Source: Caldilineae bacterium (lineage in GTDB: Bacteria; Chloroflexota; Anaerolineae; Epilineales; Epilineaceae). From it: a stretch of DNA of 64,000 bases. Both the position numbers and the translations under genes were made by a program. The notes under the pieces are model-generated. The model ran no database searches, had not been told where the DNA came from, and was given only the letters and a program-made list of their open reading frames with translations. Where the stretch lies: the NCBI GenBank assembly GCA_020634625.1, contig JACKBJ010000003.1, positions 143,773-207,772 of the forward strand. The letters run 5' to 3'. This document shows, one piece after another, positions 50,664 to 59,252 of this stretch (the first letter of the stretch is position 1; each line of letters opens with the position of its first letter).

Positions 50664-52288
50664 TCTTTGGCATGCTGGTCGCCACGGCCATCCCGCTGCT
50701 GGCGCTCTACCTCATCCACCGCCTGGACCTGTACAGCACCAACCACTTCCGCGACGTCCTGCTCTGCCTGGCCTGGGGCATCCTGTCGACCCAGCTGGCG
50801 CTGCTGATCAACTCCGGCATCACCGGCCTGGGCATCCTGCCCATGGCGACCGTGACGCAGCGGATCGCCCCGCCGGTCGAGGAGCTGGCCAAGGTCCTGA
50901 TCATCGCCTACCTGGTCTTCCGGCCCCGCTTCACCTACTTCGTCGACGGCGCGATCTACGGCTTCGCCGTCGGCATCGGCTTCGCGGTGGTCGAGAACGC
51001 CTTCTACCTGACGCGGGCCGGGGACGCCGCCTTGACCCTGGCAGCCGGACGGGTGCTGTCGACCAACCTGATGCATGGCTCGGCCACGGCCATCTCGGGC
51101 ATCGCGCTGGCTCTGGCGCGCTTCCAGCCCGACCGGCGCCGCCGGGCCGGCACGGTGCTGGTCGGCCTGGCGGCCGCCATCGGCCTGCACCTGGCCTTCA
51201 ACGGCTTCGTCGGGCGCTTCTCGGGCAGCGTCGCGGCGCTCTACGGGCTGGCGGCCGCCTTCGGCCTGACCGGCGCGCTGGGTGTGGGCCTGGCCATCCG
51301 CCTGGGCCTGCGCCGCGAGCGCCAGATGATCGGCCGCGCGCTGGGCAGCAGCGACCGGCTCACGCCCGGCGAGCGCCAGGCGGTCGACCAGCTGGCCGAC
51401 CCGACGGCCATCCTGGCGCCCATCGCCGAGCGCTTCGGCCCGGCCAAGGCCGAAGCGGTGCGGGACCTGCTCAAGCACCAGGCGCGGCTCGGCATCCTCC
51501 ACGAGACCGACCAGCGCCTGCCCGACGCCAGCAAGCGCGCCCAGCGCGAGGCCGAGATCGCGCGCCTGCACCGCGAGATGGACGCGCAGCGCCGCCGGAT
51601 CGGCGCCTACTGCATGCTGCACCTGCGCGGCATCGCCCCGGCCCTGACCGGCTCGATCTGGGAGGGCTTCGCCGAGGGCGCCGATGCCGATGCCGATGCG
51701 GGCATCTGGCGCAGCCTGCGCGAACGTCTCGCGCCGCGCCGCGGCCTGGCCGGCCTGGCGGGCACGCCGCGGTTGCGTCGCTGGCGCGCCGGCCTGGCCT
51801 ACCTGGGGCTGAGCGTCGTGATCTGGAGCACGCCCCGCATGCTCGTGGCCCTGGGACGGGAGCCGATCGGAGACCCCCGGTCGGTCCAGATCCTGGCGCA
51901 GTGGCTGGCCACGGTGGGCCTGCTGGCCTTCTTCGACCGGACCCGACGCAGCCTCTGGAGCAGCCTGGGCGCCCGGCTCGAGGCCGAGGGCTCGGCCGCG
52001 CGCCTGCGCCGCCGGCTGCTGGGCAAGGGCGCGCGGATGGTCTTCGGCGCCGGCGTGCTCCTCGTCTCGGCGCTGGTCTGGCTCGGCCCGGCCTGGCTGG
52101 ACGGCGGCCTGGGGCCGAGCGGGGTGAGCCTTCCGCCGGATCTCGCCGCGCGAGTCCCCCTCCAGGCCCTGGCCCAGCTCTGGATCCTGGTCTGCGCCGC
52201 GGCGATCCTGGGCCGCCTGCGCGGGCGGACCTGGCTGCTGACCAGCCTGGCCCTCGCGGCCGAGCTGGCCCACCGCTGGCCGGGCTGA
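50657..52288 (+). CDS. PrsW-family intramembrane metalloprotease-like protein
   Basis: 543 residues from a GTG at 50657 that overlaps pabB by 7 nt; GAGGAGG lies upstream. Several membrane helices. The PrsW core motifs are visible: PPVEELAKVLII (EExxK), VVENAFYL (ExxxY) and the two His regions STNLMHGSA and IGLHLAFNGFV, expected to hold a metal. About half the length beyond residue 215 is a soluble and then a second membrane part (residues ~380-540) not present in minimal PrsW. PrsW proteases cleave membrane anti-sigma factors in Bacillus; whether this one does is not known. Confidence 0.78.
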   Translation: MLIFGMLVATAIPLLALYLIHRLDLYSTNHFRDVLLCLAWGILSTQLALLINSGITGLGILPMATVTQRIAPPVEELAKVLIIAYLVFRPRFTYFVDGAIYGFAVGIGFAVVENAFYLTRAGDAALTLAAGRVLSTNLMHGSATAISGIALALARFQPDRRRRAGTVLVGLAAAIGLHLAFNGFVGRFSGSVAALYGLAAAFGLTGALGVGLAIRLGLRRERQMIGRALGSSDRLTPGERQAVDQLADPTAILAPIAERFGPAKAEAVRDLLKHQARLGILHETDQRLPDASKRAQREAEIARLHREMDAQRRRIGAYCMLHLRGIAPALTGSIWEGFAEGADADADAGIWRSLRERLAPRRGLAGLAGTPRLRRWRAGLAYLGLSVVIWSTPRMLVALGREPIGDPRSVQILAQWLATVGLLAFFDRTRRSLWSSLGARLEAEGSAARLRRRLLGKGARMVFGAGVLLVSALVWLGPAWLDGGLGPSGVSLPPDLAARVPLQALAQLWILVCAAAILGRLRGRTWLLTSLALAAELAHRWPG

Positions 52289-52410
52289 CGCGCGTCGGAA
52301 CCGCGCCGCCGCCGGGCGCATTGGACCCCGACTTCCGACCCTGGTATTCCTTCCCGCATCGATCGATCGGCGCGCTTGCGCCCGGTCCAGCCCTAGGAGG
52401 GGAGCGGCTC

Positions 52411-52812
52411 ATGATGCGATTCAAGCACGGTACACGCCGATCGGCGGCCATGGCGGCGGTCTGTCTGGCCCTGTTGCTCGGCGCCTGCAACGGCTCCGGC
52501 GACACGGCCTCCGACAGCAGCATGGCGCCGGGCGATGCCCTGTCCGGGGGGATGAACGAGCAGCGCGGCGGCATGCGCGGCAACGTCGGCCTCGGCGGCG
52601 TCGAGGTCAGGCTGCTGCAGTCGGACGGCGAGGTCTGCCAGTCGGAGACCGCGCCGCTGCAGACGACCCTGTCGGGCATGGACGGCAGCTACGCCTTCAG
52701 CGGTCTGGATGGATCGCTGAGCTACTGCATCGGCTACGAGGGCAACACCCTGCCCTGCACCTGCGACTGGAGCCTCGGCGACTGCGAGTGCTCGGCGCCG
52801 TCGGCTCCCTGA
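52411..52812 (+). CDS. lipoprotein with a small beta-sandwich domain
   Basis: 133 residues from the ATG at 52411. The lipobox is LLLGAC with the Cys at residue 27, after a Lys/Arg-containing start. The mature part has GNVGLGGVEVRLLQSDG and SGMDGSYAFSGLDGSLSYC, the layout of a SdrD_B/carboxypeptidase-regulatory domain, and an unusual Cys-rich end (TCDWSLGDCECS). AGGAGG lies ~10 nt upstream. It is followed at a short distance by the end of the opposing regulator. Confidence 0.75.
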   Translation: MMRFKHGTRRSAAMAAVCLALLLGACNGSGDTASDSSMAPGDALSGGMNEQRGGMRGNVGLGGVEVRLLQSDGEVCQSETAPLQTTLSGMDGSYAFSGLDGSLSYCIGYEGNTLPCTCDWSLGDCECSAPSAP

Positions 52813-52834
52813 TCGGCGCCCGCAGGTCGCGGCC

Positions 52835-55800
52835 TCAGCCGATGGCGGCGAGGGCCGCGTCGATCAGCGGCTGAAGCGCGCCGACCGAGTCGAGCGGCGG
52901 GGCCTGGGGCGCGTCGCGCCCCGCACCCCGCCGCTCGAGGTCCTGGCGCAGGTCGCCGAGCGCGGTCTCGCGCCAGGCGGGGCGGGGCGCCTTGCAGGCC
53001 AGGCACAGGGCGTCGGCGGCGTCGAGCAGGCGGCCGGCCGGAGCCGGCCGGCCAGCCCGGGCGGCGACGATCGCCGCCTGCTCCAGCGCGCGGGCCAGGA
53101 GCAGGCGCGAGCCCAGGTCGCCGATGATCGGGAGGGCTTCCTCGAGCGAGGCCCTGACGCGATCCACGGCCTCTCGACCCAGCTCGAGCTGGCCGGCCAG
53201 CAGCAGGCCGTTGGCGACGCCGCGTCGGAAGCCGAGCTGGCGGGCGCGGGCCAGGCCCTCGGCCAGGTCCGCGGCGGCGGCTTCGGGCTCGCCGGCATGC
53301 AGGTGGATCGCGCCGCGCAGGGTCAGGGCGTCCGCGATGCCCTGCGCGTCGCCGAGCGCCTGGCGTGAGACGAGGCAGGTCTCGATGCGCGCGCGGGCCA
53401 TGTCGAGCCGTCCGGCATCGGTCTCGATCCGTGCCATGAGCTCGAGCGCCTCCGCGGCGCCGAAGTCCGATCCGGACGCCTGGTACAGCGCCAGACTCTC
53501 GTCCACGGCCGCGCGCGCGCCGCCGTCCTGGCCCATCAGCCACAGGATCTCGGCCTGGGTGCACAGGATCCCGGCCAGATTGTGCGGTTCGCCGAGCTCG
53601 CGCTCCAGCGCGAGGGCCTCCTCGATCGAGGTCAGGGCGGCGTCCAGCTGGCCCGCCTCGTGGGCCAGCATGGACAGGTTCCACAGGCCGAAGACGATGC
53701 CCTCGGGGTTGGACCGGCTCCGGTTCCATGCGAGGCTCTGGGTCATGTAGGCGCGTGCGGCGGCCACGTCGCCCTGGGCGCGGCTGATGACGCCCAGGTT
53801 GCTGGCCAGCTGGTCGACCCGCTCCGGGTCGTCGAGGCCCTTCCAGAGCTGGAGGCTCGCGTCGAGCTCGCGCCGTGCGCCCGTGTAGTCGCCCTGGAAG
53901 TAGGCCAGCACCCCCGCCGCGTTCAAGGCCTTGGCCCGGACGCGGTCGGCCACGCCGTCGCCCGCCTCGGCCGCCAGGAGCGCGCGCAGCAGGCCGAGTC
54001 CCTCCCGCAGGTGGCCCCGCAGCTGCCAGTAGCGCATCAAGGCGGCGGCCAGGGTCAGGCCACGCTCCGTCTCGCCGGCCTCCACCGCGAAGCCGAGCGC
54101 GCCGCGGATGGTGTCGTGCTCGCGCTGCAGCCGGTCCAGCCAGGCGATCTGCTCCGGTCCGGCGAGCTCCGGCTCGGCCGCCAGGGCCAGGCGGGTCAGG
54201 GCGTCGAGCAGCGCGAGGCGGACCCTGGTCGCCTCGTCCGAGGCCTCGAGCTTCTCGAGCGCGAGCTGCCGGATCGAGGCGAGCATGCGGTAACGGATCG
54301 CCCCGGCGCTGGTCTCGGCGACCACCAGCGATTTCTCGACCAGCCGGGACAGCAGGTCGACCAGCTCCCAATCCTCGATCGCGCCGCCGGCGCAGACCTG
54401 CTCGGCCAGCTCGAGGGTCCAACCGCCGGCGAAGACGCCCAGGCGCGCCAGGAGCAGCCGTTCCGTCTCGTCGAGCAGGCCGTAGCTCCACTCGACCGCG
54501 GCGCGCATGGTCTGCTGCCGCGGCAGCACGCCGCGGCGGCCGCCGGTCAGGAGGCGCAGGTGGTCGTCCAGGCGCGTGGCGATCTGTTTCGGCTCGAGGA
54601 TCCGGACGCGTGCCGCGGCGAGCTCGATGGCCAGGGCCACGCCGTCCAGGCGCCGGCAGATCTCGGCCAGGGCTTCGGCGTTGTCCGGGCCGAGCGCGAA
54701 GTCGGGTAGGATCGCCTGGGCGCGCTCGACGAAGAGCTGCACCGAGGCGCAATCGGCGATCGCGCGCAGGCGCTCCCGTTCGCCGCGCCGCAGGGAGCGG
54801 GTCTCGGGCAGCGAGAGGGGCGGCACCGGGTAGAGCAGCTCGCCGCCGATGCGCAGGCCCTCGCGGCTGGTGCTCAGGCAGCTCAGGCCCGGGCAGCGCT
54901 GCAGCAGCTGCTGGACCAGCGCGGCGCAGGCGTCGATCAGGTGCTCGCAGTTGTCGAGCAGCAGCAGCACCCGGCCGTCGCCGATCCGCTCGACCAGGCT
55001 CTCGAGGAGCGGCTGGCCCGGCGCCTCGCGCAGGCCGATGGCGCCGGCGATGGCGTCGAGGATGAGCCGGCCGTCGTCCAAGGCGGCCAGCTCGACCAGC
55101 CAGACGCCGTCCGGATAGGGGTCCAGGCGGTCGGCCGCCACCTGGAGCGCCAGGCGCGTCTTGCCCGAGCCGCCGGCGCCGGTCAGGGTGACCAGCCGTG
55201 TCGAGTCGAGCAGCCGGGCGATGGCCTCGAGCTCGGTCGCGCGGCCGATCAGGCGGTTGGCGACCTGTGGCAGGTTGTTGGGCTGTCCGTCCAGGCTGCG
55301 CAGCGGCGGGAAGTCGTCCGGGAGCGCGGCATGCACGACCTGGAAGACCTGTTCCGGCTCGCTGAGGTCGCGCAGGCGGTGCCGGCCCAGGTCGCGCAGG
55401 GTCAGGCCCTCCGGCAGCGCGTCGCCCAGCAGGCTCTGGGTCACCCGCGACAGCAGGATCTGCTGGCCGTGACCGGCATCGAGCAGGCGCGCGCAGCGGT
55501 TGAGGTGCTGACCGAAGTAGTCGCCGTCCCGCTCGTCGGCCATGCCGGTGTGCAGCGCCGTCCGGACCTGCAGGCGCAGGGCGCCTTCGCCCTCCGGCTC
55601 GGAGGCCAGGCCGCGCTGGATCGCCAGCGCCGCGCCGAGGGCGTCGTCGGCCCTGCCGAAGGCCGCGCAGAAGGCGTCGCCGACGGTCTTGAAGACGTGG
55701 CCCTGGCGCGCCTCGATGGCGGCGCGCAGGAGCCGGTCGTGCCGGGCGAGGGCGCTGCGCATCGGCTCGGGCTGCGTCTCCCAGAGCCGGGTGCTGCCGA

Positions 55801-55846
55801 CCACGTCGGTGAACAGGAAGGTCACCGTGCCGCTGGGCATGGCCAT
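52835..55846 (-). CDS. class III adenylate/guanylate cyclase domain - STAND ATPase - TPR regulator
   Basis: 1003 residues from the ATG at 55846 (or 55840). The N-terminal cyclase domain has GTVTFLFTDVVGSTRLWE (metal Asp), FKTVGDAFCAAF and HTGMADERDGDYFGQHLNRCARLL, so the catalytic skeleton is partly preserved. A NB-ARC-like ATPase follows with Walker A LTGAGGSGKTRLAL and Walker B VLLLLDNCEHL, then a LuxR-like/winged-helix region and about 350 residues of helical repeats (TPR-type, FQGDYTGARRELDASLQLWK). Such proteins are a large family of signal-responsive regulators. The upstream in-frame region is not protein-like. Confidence 0.87.
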   Translation of the reverse strand: MAMPSGTVTFLFTDVVGSTRLWETQPEPMRSALARHDRLLRAAIEARQGHVFKTVGDAFCAAFGRADDALGAALAIQRGLASEPEGEGALRLQVRTALHTGMADERDGDYFGQHLNRCARLLDAGHGQQILLSRVTQSLLGDALPEGLTLRDLGRHRLRDLSEPEQVFQVVHAALPDDFPPLRSLDGQPNNLPQVANRLIGRATELEAIARLLDSTRLVTLTGAGGSGKTRLALQVAADRLDPYPDGVWLVELAALDDGRLILDAIAGAIGLREAPGQPLLESLVERIGDGRVLLLLDNCEHLIDACAALVQQLLQRCPGLSCLSTSREGLRIGGELLYPVPPLSLPETRSLRRGERERLRAIADCASVQLFVERAQAILPDFALGPDNAEALAEICRRLDGVALAIELAAARVRILEPKQIATRLDDHLRLLTGGRRGVLPRQQTMRAAVEWSYGLLDETERLLLARLGVFAGGWTLELAEQVCAGGAIEDWELVDLLSRLVEKSLVVAETSAGAIRYRMLASIRQLALEKLEASDEATRVRLALLDALTRLALAAEPELAGPEQIAWLDRLQREHDTIRGALGFAVEAGETERGLTLAAALMRYWQLRGHLREGLGLLRALLAAEAGDGVADRVRAKALNAAGVLAYFQGDYTGARRELDASLQLWKGLDDPERVDQLASNLGVISRAQGDVAAARAYMTQSLAWNRSRSNPEGIVFGLWNLSMLAHEAGQLDAALTSIEEALALERELGEPHNLAGILCTQAEILWLMGQDGGARAAVDESLALYQASGSDFGAAEALELMARIETDAGRLDMARARIETCLVSRQALGDAQGIADALTLRGAIHLHAGEPEAAAADLAEGLARARQLGFRRGVANGLLLAGQLELGREAVDRVRASLEEALPIIGDLGSRLLLARALEQAAIVAARAGRPAPAGRLLDAADALCLACKAPRPAWRETALGDLRQDLERRGAGRDAPQAPPLDSVGALQPLIDAALAAIG

Positions 55847-56045
55847 CGCGTCTCGAATCCCCCCTTCGCCGCGCCGGCGGGTTGCCGCGCTGGCGCCTGG
55901 CCCGTGGGCGGTCGGCCCGACGCGGATCCCGTGGCCCGCAGTATGCCCCGCCCGGGCCTCGAATCCCAGCCGGCCGCCGGGCCGACCCGGGCGGCCGGCG
56001 CATCCGGCTTGCGGGCCAGGCGCCCGAGCGCGCATCCTTGGGCGC

Positions 56046-56653
<608 letters not shown>

Positions 56654-56657
<4 letters not shown>

Positions 56658-57598
56658 GCCGGCCCCGGGTCTGGCTGGACGGCCGGCTGCTGCCCGCCGA
56701 CCGGGCGCGGATCGATCCCAGCGAGCGCGGCTTCCTGCTGGGGGACGGCCTCTTCGAGACCCTGCTGGCGCTGGACGGCCGAGTCCCCTTGGCCGAGCGC
56801 CACCTGGCTCGGCTGGCCGCCAGCGCCGCCGCCCTCGGCATCCCGATGCCCTTCTCGAAGGATGCGATCGCGGCGGCCTGCCGGTCGCTGCTGCGCGCGA
56901 ACGGCCTGGCCGCGGGACCGGCCGCGCTGCGGATCACCCTGAGCGCCGGCCCCGGGCCACGCGGGCTGGCGCGACCCGAGCCGCCGCGGCCGACCCTCGT
57001 GATCGCCGCCGCGCGCCGGGGCGCCGGGCCATTGCCGCCGGCCCGCCTGCACCTGGCCTCGACCCGGGTCTCGGCGGCCTCGCCGCTGCGCCGGCACAAG
57101 ACGCTGAGCTACCTCGAGAACGTTCTGGCCTGGCGCGAGGCGGCGGCGGCCGGCGCCGACGAGGCGCTGCTGATCAACACGGACGGTCGCATCGCCGAGG
57201 CCAGCGCGGCCAACCTGTTCGTGCTGCGCGACGGCGCCCTGTGGACGCCGCGCATCGAGGATGGCGCCCTGCCCGGCATCACCCGCGGCCTGGTCCTGGA
57301 GCTGGCCCCGGCCGAGGGCCTGGCGGTTCGGGAGGCGGGGCTGCGCGTCGAGGACCTGGTTGCGGCCGAGGCCCTGTTCCTGACCAGCAGCCTGGCGGGG
57401 TTGCAGCCGGTGGTCTCGCTGGGCGGGTTGGGCGAGCCGGGCGGCGGCGACGGGCCGATGGATCGACCCGACGCGCGCTGGGCGGAGGACCGGCCCGAGC
57501 TGGGCCGGCTTCAGGCAGCCTACGCGCGGGCCCTGGGGCTGGCTCCGGGGACCAGGCGGGCTGACCCGGTGGCGCGTCGGGATCCGCGGACGCGTTGA
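56654..57598 (+). CDS. pabC: aminodeoxychorismate lyase (class IV aminotransferase)
   Basis: 314 residues. It splits aminodeoxychorismate to p-aminobenzoate and pyruvate using pyridoxal phosphate. The class IV motifs are visible: ERGFLLGDGLFETLLAL, LRITLSAGPG, the PLP Lys in LRRHKTLSYLENVLA, then EALLINTDGRIAEASAANLFV, LPGITRG and ALFLTSSLAGLQPV. Branched-chain aminotransferases share this fold, but the pabA overlap decides. The C-terminus has a Gly/Asp-rich insertion (LGEPGGGDGP). Confidence 0.88.
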
Positions 57599-57624
57599 CA
57601 GCATCGGCCGTGATCCCATAGACT
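57595..57624 (+). promoter_or_regulatory. promoter of the membrane protein gene at 57786
   Basis: TTGACA (57595-57600), 18-bp spacer, TAGACT (57619-57624). It overlaps the pabC stop. Confidence 0.65.
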
Positions 57625-57785
57625 GCGCTTGGCCGGTCTGGTGAATCGCCTCGATGCATGCCATGCGGCGCGAGGCCGCTGGCATGCCGCTCGAGCCAGG
57701 GACTTCGCGCCGTTGGTGTGCCAGGGCCGCCGATCCGGTTGCTGCGCATCGCCGCAGGTCGCCACCCAGCCAAAGGAGCAAGCCG

Positions 57786-58463
57786 ATGCAATCCTCGACC
57801 GATCTCCCCACTCAGGGCTCCGGAAGCGTCATCTCGGGCTCGTTTCAAGATGGCTGGCTCGCCTTCAAGCGGGCTTGGGCCAGCGTCTACGGCTTGGGCA
57901 TCGTCTATCTGATCATCGTGGGCGCGTTGACGGGCTTCGGCCAGTTCGTACTCAAGCTCGGCGGCGGGGAACCCGGAGGCATGTACATGCTCTACCAACT
58001 CGCCAGCGGCATCGTTCAGGTCCTGCTTGGAGCCGGCTTCAGCTACGCCTTGCTCGGCTACGTGCGGCAGGACTTGAGCGTGGGTCTGGGCACGCTCTTC
58101 GAGGGCTTCTTGCACATCGGCGCGCTGCTCGTGGCGACGCTGCTGGTCAGTCTGGCGGTCCTGGTCGGTTTCCTGCTCCTGGTGATCCCGGGCATCGTGA
58201 TCTCGCTGGGATTGGTCCAGGTCTACTACCTGATCTTGGATCGGGAGATGGGCGGCGTCGAGTCGCTGCAGGCGAGCTGGGCGATGATGCGGGGCTACAA
58301 GCTCCAGTACCTCGTCTTCGGGCTGGCCTGCATGCTGCTCGTCCTGGTGAGCCTGATCCCGTTCGGCCTGGGGCTCTTCGTCTCGATCCCGGTCATGGCG
58401 CTGGCCTCGGCAGCCTTCTACGAGCGGGTGCTCGCCGCCAATCCGCCGCCGAAACTGGCTTGA
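57786..58463 (+). CDS. integral membrane protein, DUF975/GDPD-membrane-domain-like
   Basis: 225 residues from the ATG at 57786 with AAAGGAGC upstream. About five or six hydrophobic helices, with a Gly-rich loop early (SGSFQDGWLAFKRAW) and 'MGGVESLQASWAMMRGYKLQYL' in a cytoplasmic loop, the SW.M..G pattern found in small polytopic proteins of the DUF975-like and glycerophosphodiester phosphodiesterase membrane-domain groups. Transport or scaffold role unknown. Confidence 0.75.
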   Translation: MQSSTDLPTQGSGSVISGSFQDGWLAFKRAWASVYGLGIVYLIIVGALTGFGQFVLKLGGGEPGGMYMLYQLASGIVQVLLGAGFSYALLGYVRQDLSVGLGTLFEGFLHIGALLVATLLVSLAVLVGFLLLVIPGIVISLGLVQVYYLILDREMGGVESLQASWAMMRGYKLQYLVFGLACMLLVLVSLIPFGLGLFVSIPVMALASAAFYERVLAANPPPKLA

Positions 58464-58549
58464 GCGCGTAAACCGGCGTCGCGCGGGCTTCCCGCGGGGC
58501 GCTCGCCGATGCCCGAATCGAAGGTTCACCCCAACGGAGCTGCTCCGAC

Positions 58550-59161
58550 ATGATCGCCCTGGACGGCTCGCATCGTTGGGGTGGCGCGGCCCTCGTGGCC
58601 GGCAGCCTGCTCTTCTTCTTGAACAAGGTCGACGACATGAGCCGGCTCTTCCTCGGGCGCCGCATACCGGATCTGATCTCCGGTGAGGACATCCCGCTGA
58701 TCCTGGTCGGGCAGCTCTGCCTGTTTATCGGCTTCGCGGGCATGTACCGCGCCTACGTCACGCGCCTGAAGCGGCCGGGTCGAATCGCGCTGCGCCTGCT
58801 CTGCGGCGGCGGCATGCTGCTAGCGCTGGGACACGTGACCTTCATGATCTTCCCGGCCGGCATGTTCTCGGCTTCCTGGGTCGCGGGGCTCGAGTACGCC
58901 TACCTGCTCGTCGCCGTCGGGCTGCTCCTGGTCTTCATCGGCTTGATCGGCTTGGGGAGCCTGAACCTGCGTCGGCCGCTGCTGGGCCCCTGGCCTTGGC
59001 TGCCGCTGGCGACGGGCATCGCCGGCTTCGTCGGCTTCGCCCTGCTCAAGGGCGAGGCGATCACGGCCGGCTTCCTGCTGTTCCGGACGCTGTTCGCCCT
59101 GGGCCTCGTCGCGCTGGGCTTCGGGCTCTGGCGCGGGCCTTCGACAAGCCGCCTGCCTTGA
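58550..59161 (+). CDS. integral membrane protein
   Basis: 203 residues with about six hydrophobic segments (GGAALVAGSLLFFLN, LILVGQLCLFIGFAGMY, LCGGGMLLALGHVTFMIF, LVAVGLLLVFIGLIGLG, LATGIAGFVGFALL, TLFALGLVALGF). A cytoplasmic loop is basic (RLKRPGR). No family recognised. It follows the previous membrane gene by 86 bp in the same direction and might share its promoter. Confidence 0.72.
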   Translation: MIALDGSHRWGGAALVAGSLLFFLNKVDDMSRLFLGRRIPDLISGEDIPLILVGQLCLFIGFAGMYRAYVTRLKRPGRIALRLLCGGGMLLALGHVTFMIFPAGMFSASWVAGLEYAYLLVAVGLLLVFIGLIGLGSLNLRRPLLGPWPWLPLATGIAGFVGFALLKGEAITAGFLLFRTLFALGLVALGFGLWRGPSTSRLP

Positions 59162-59252
59162 ACCATACTATGCGACCGCTTGGCTCTCGCCCCAGCCTCC
59201 CGCCGCGCGCCGGCCCGCCGGCCTGCCGCCCCGCCTTCCGGACCGCCCCGTC

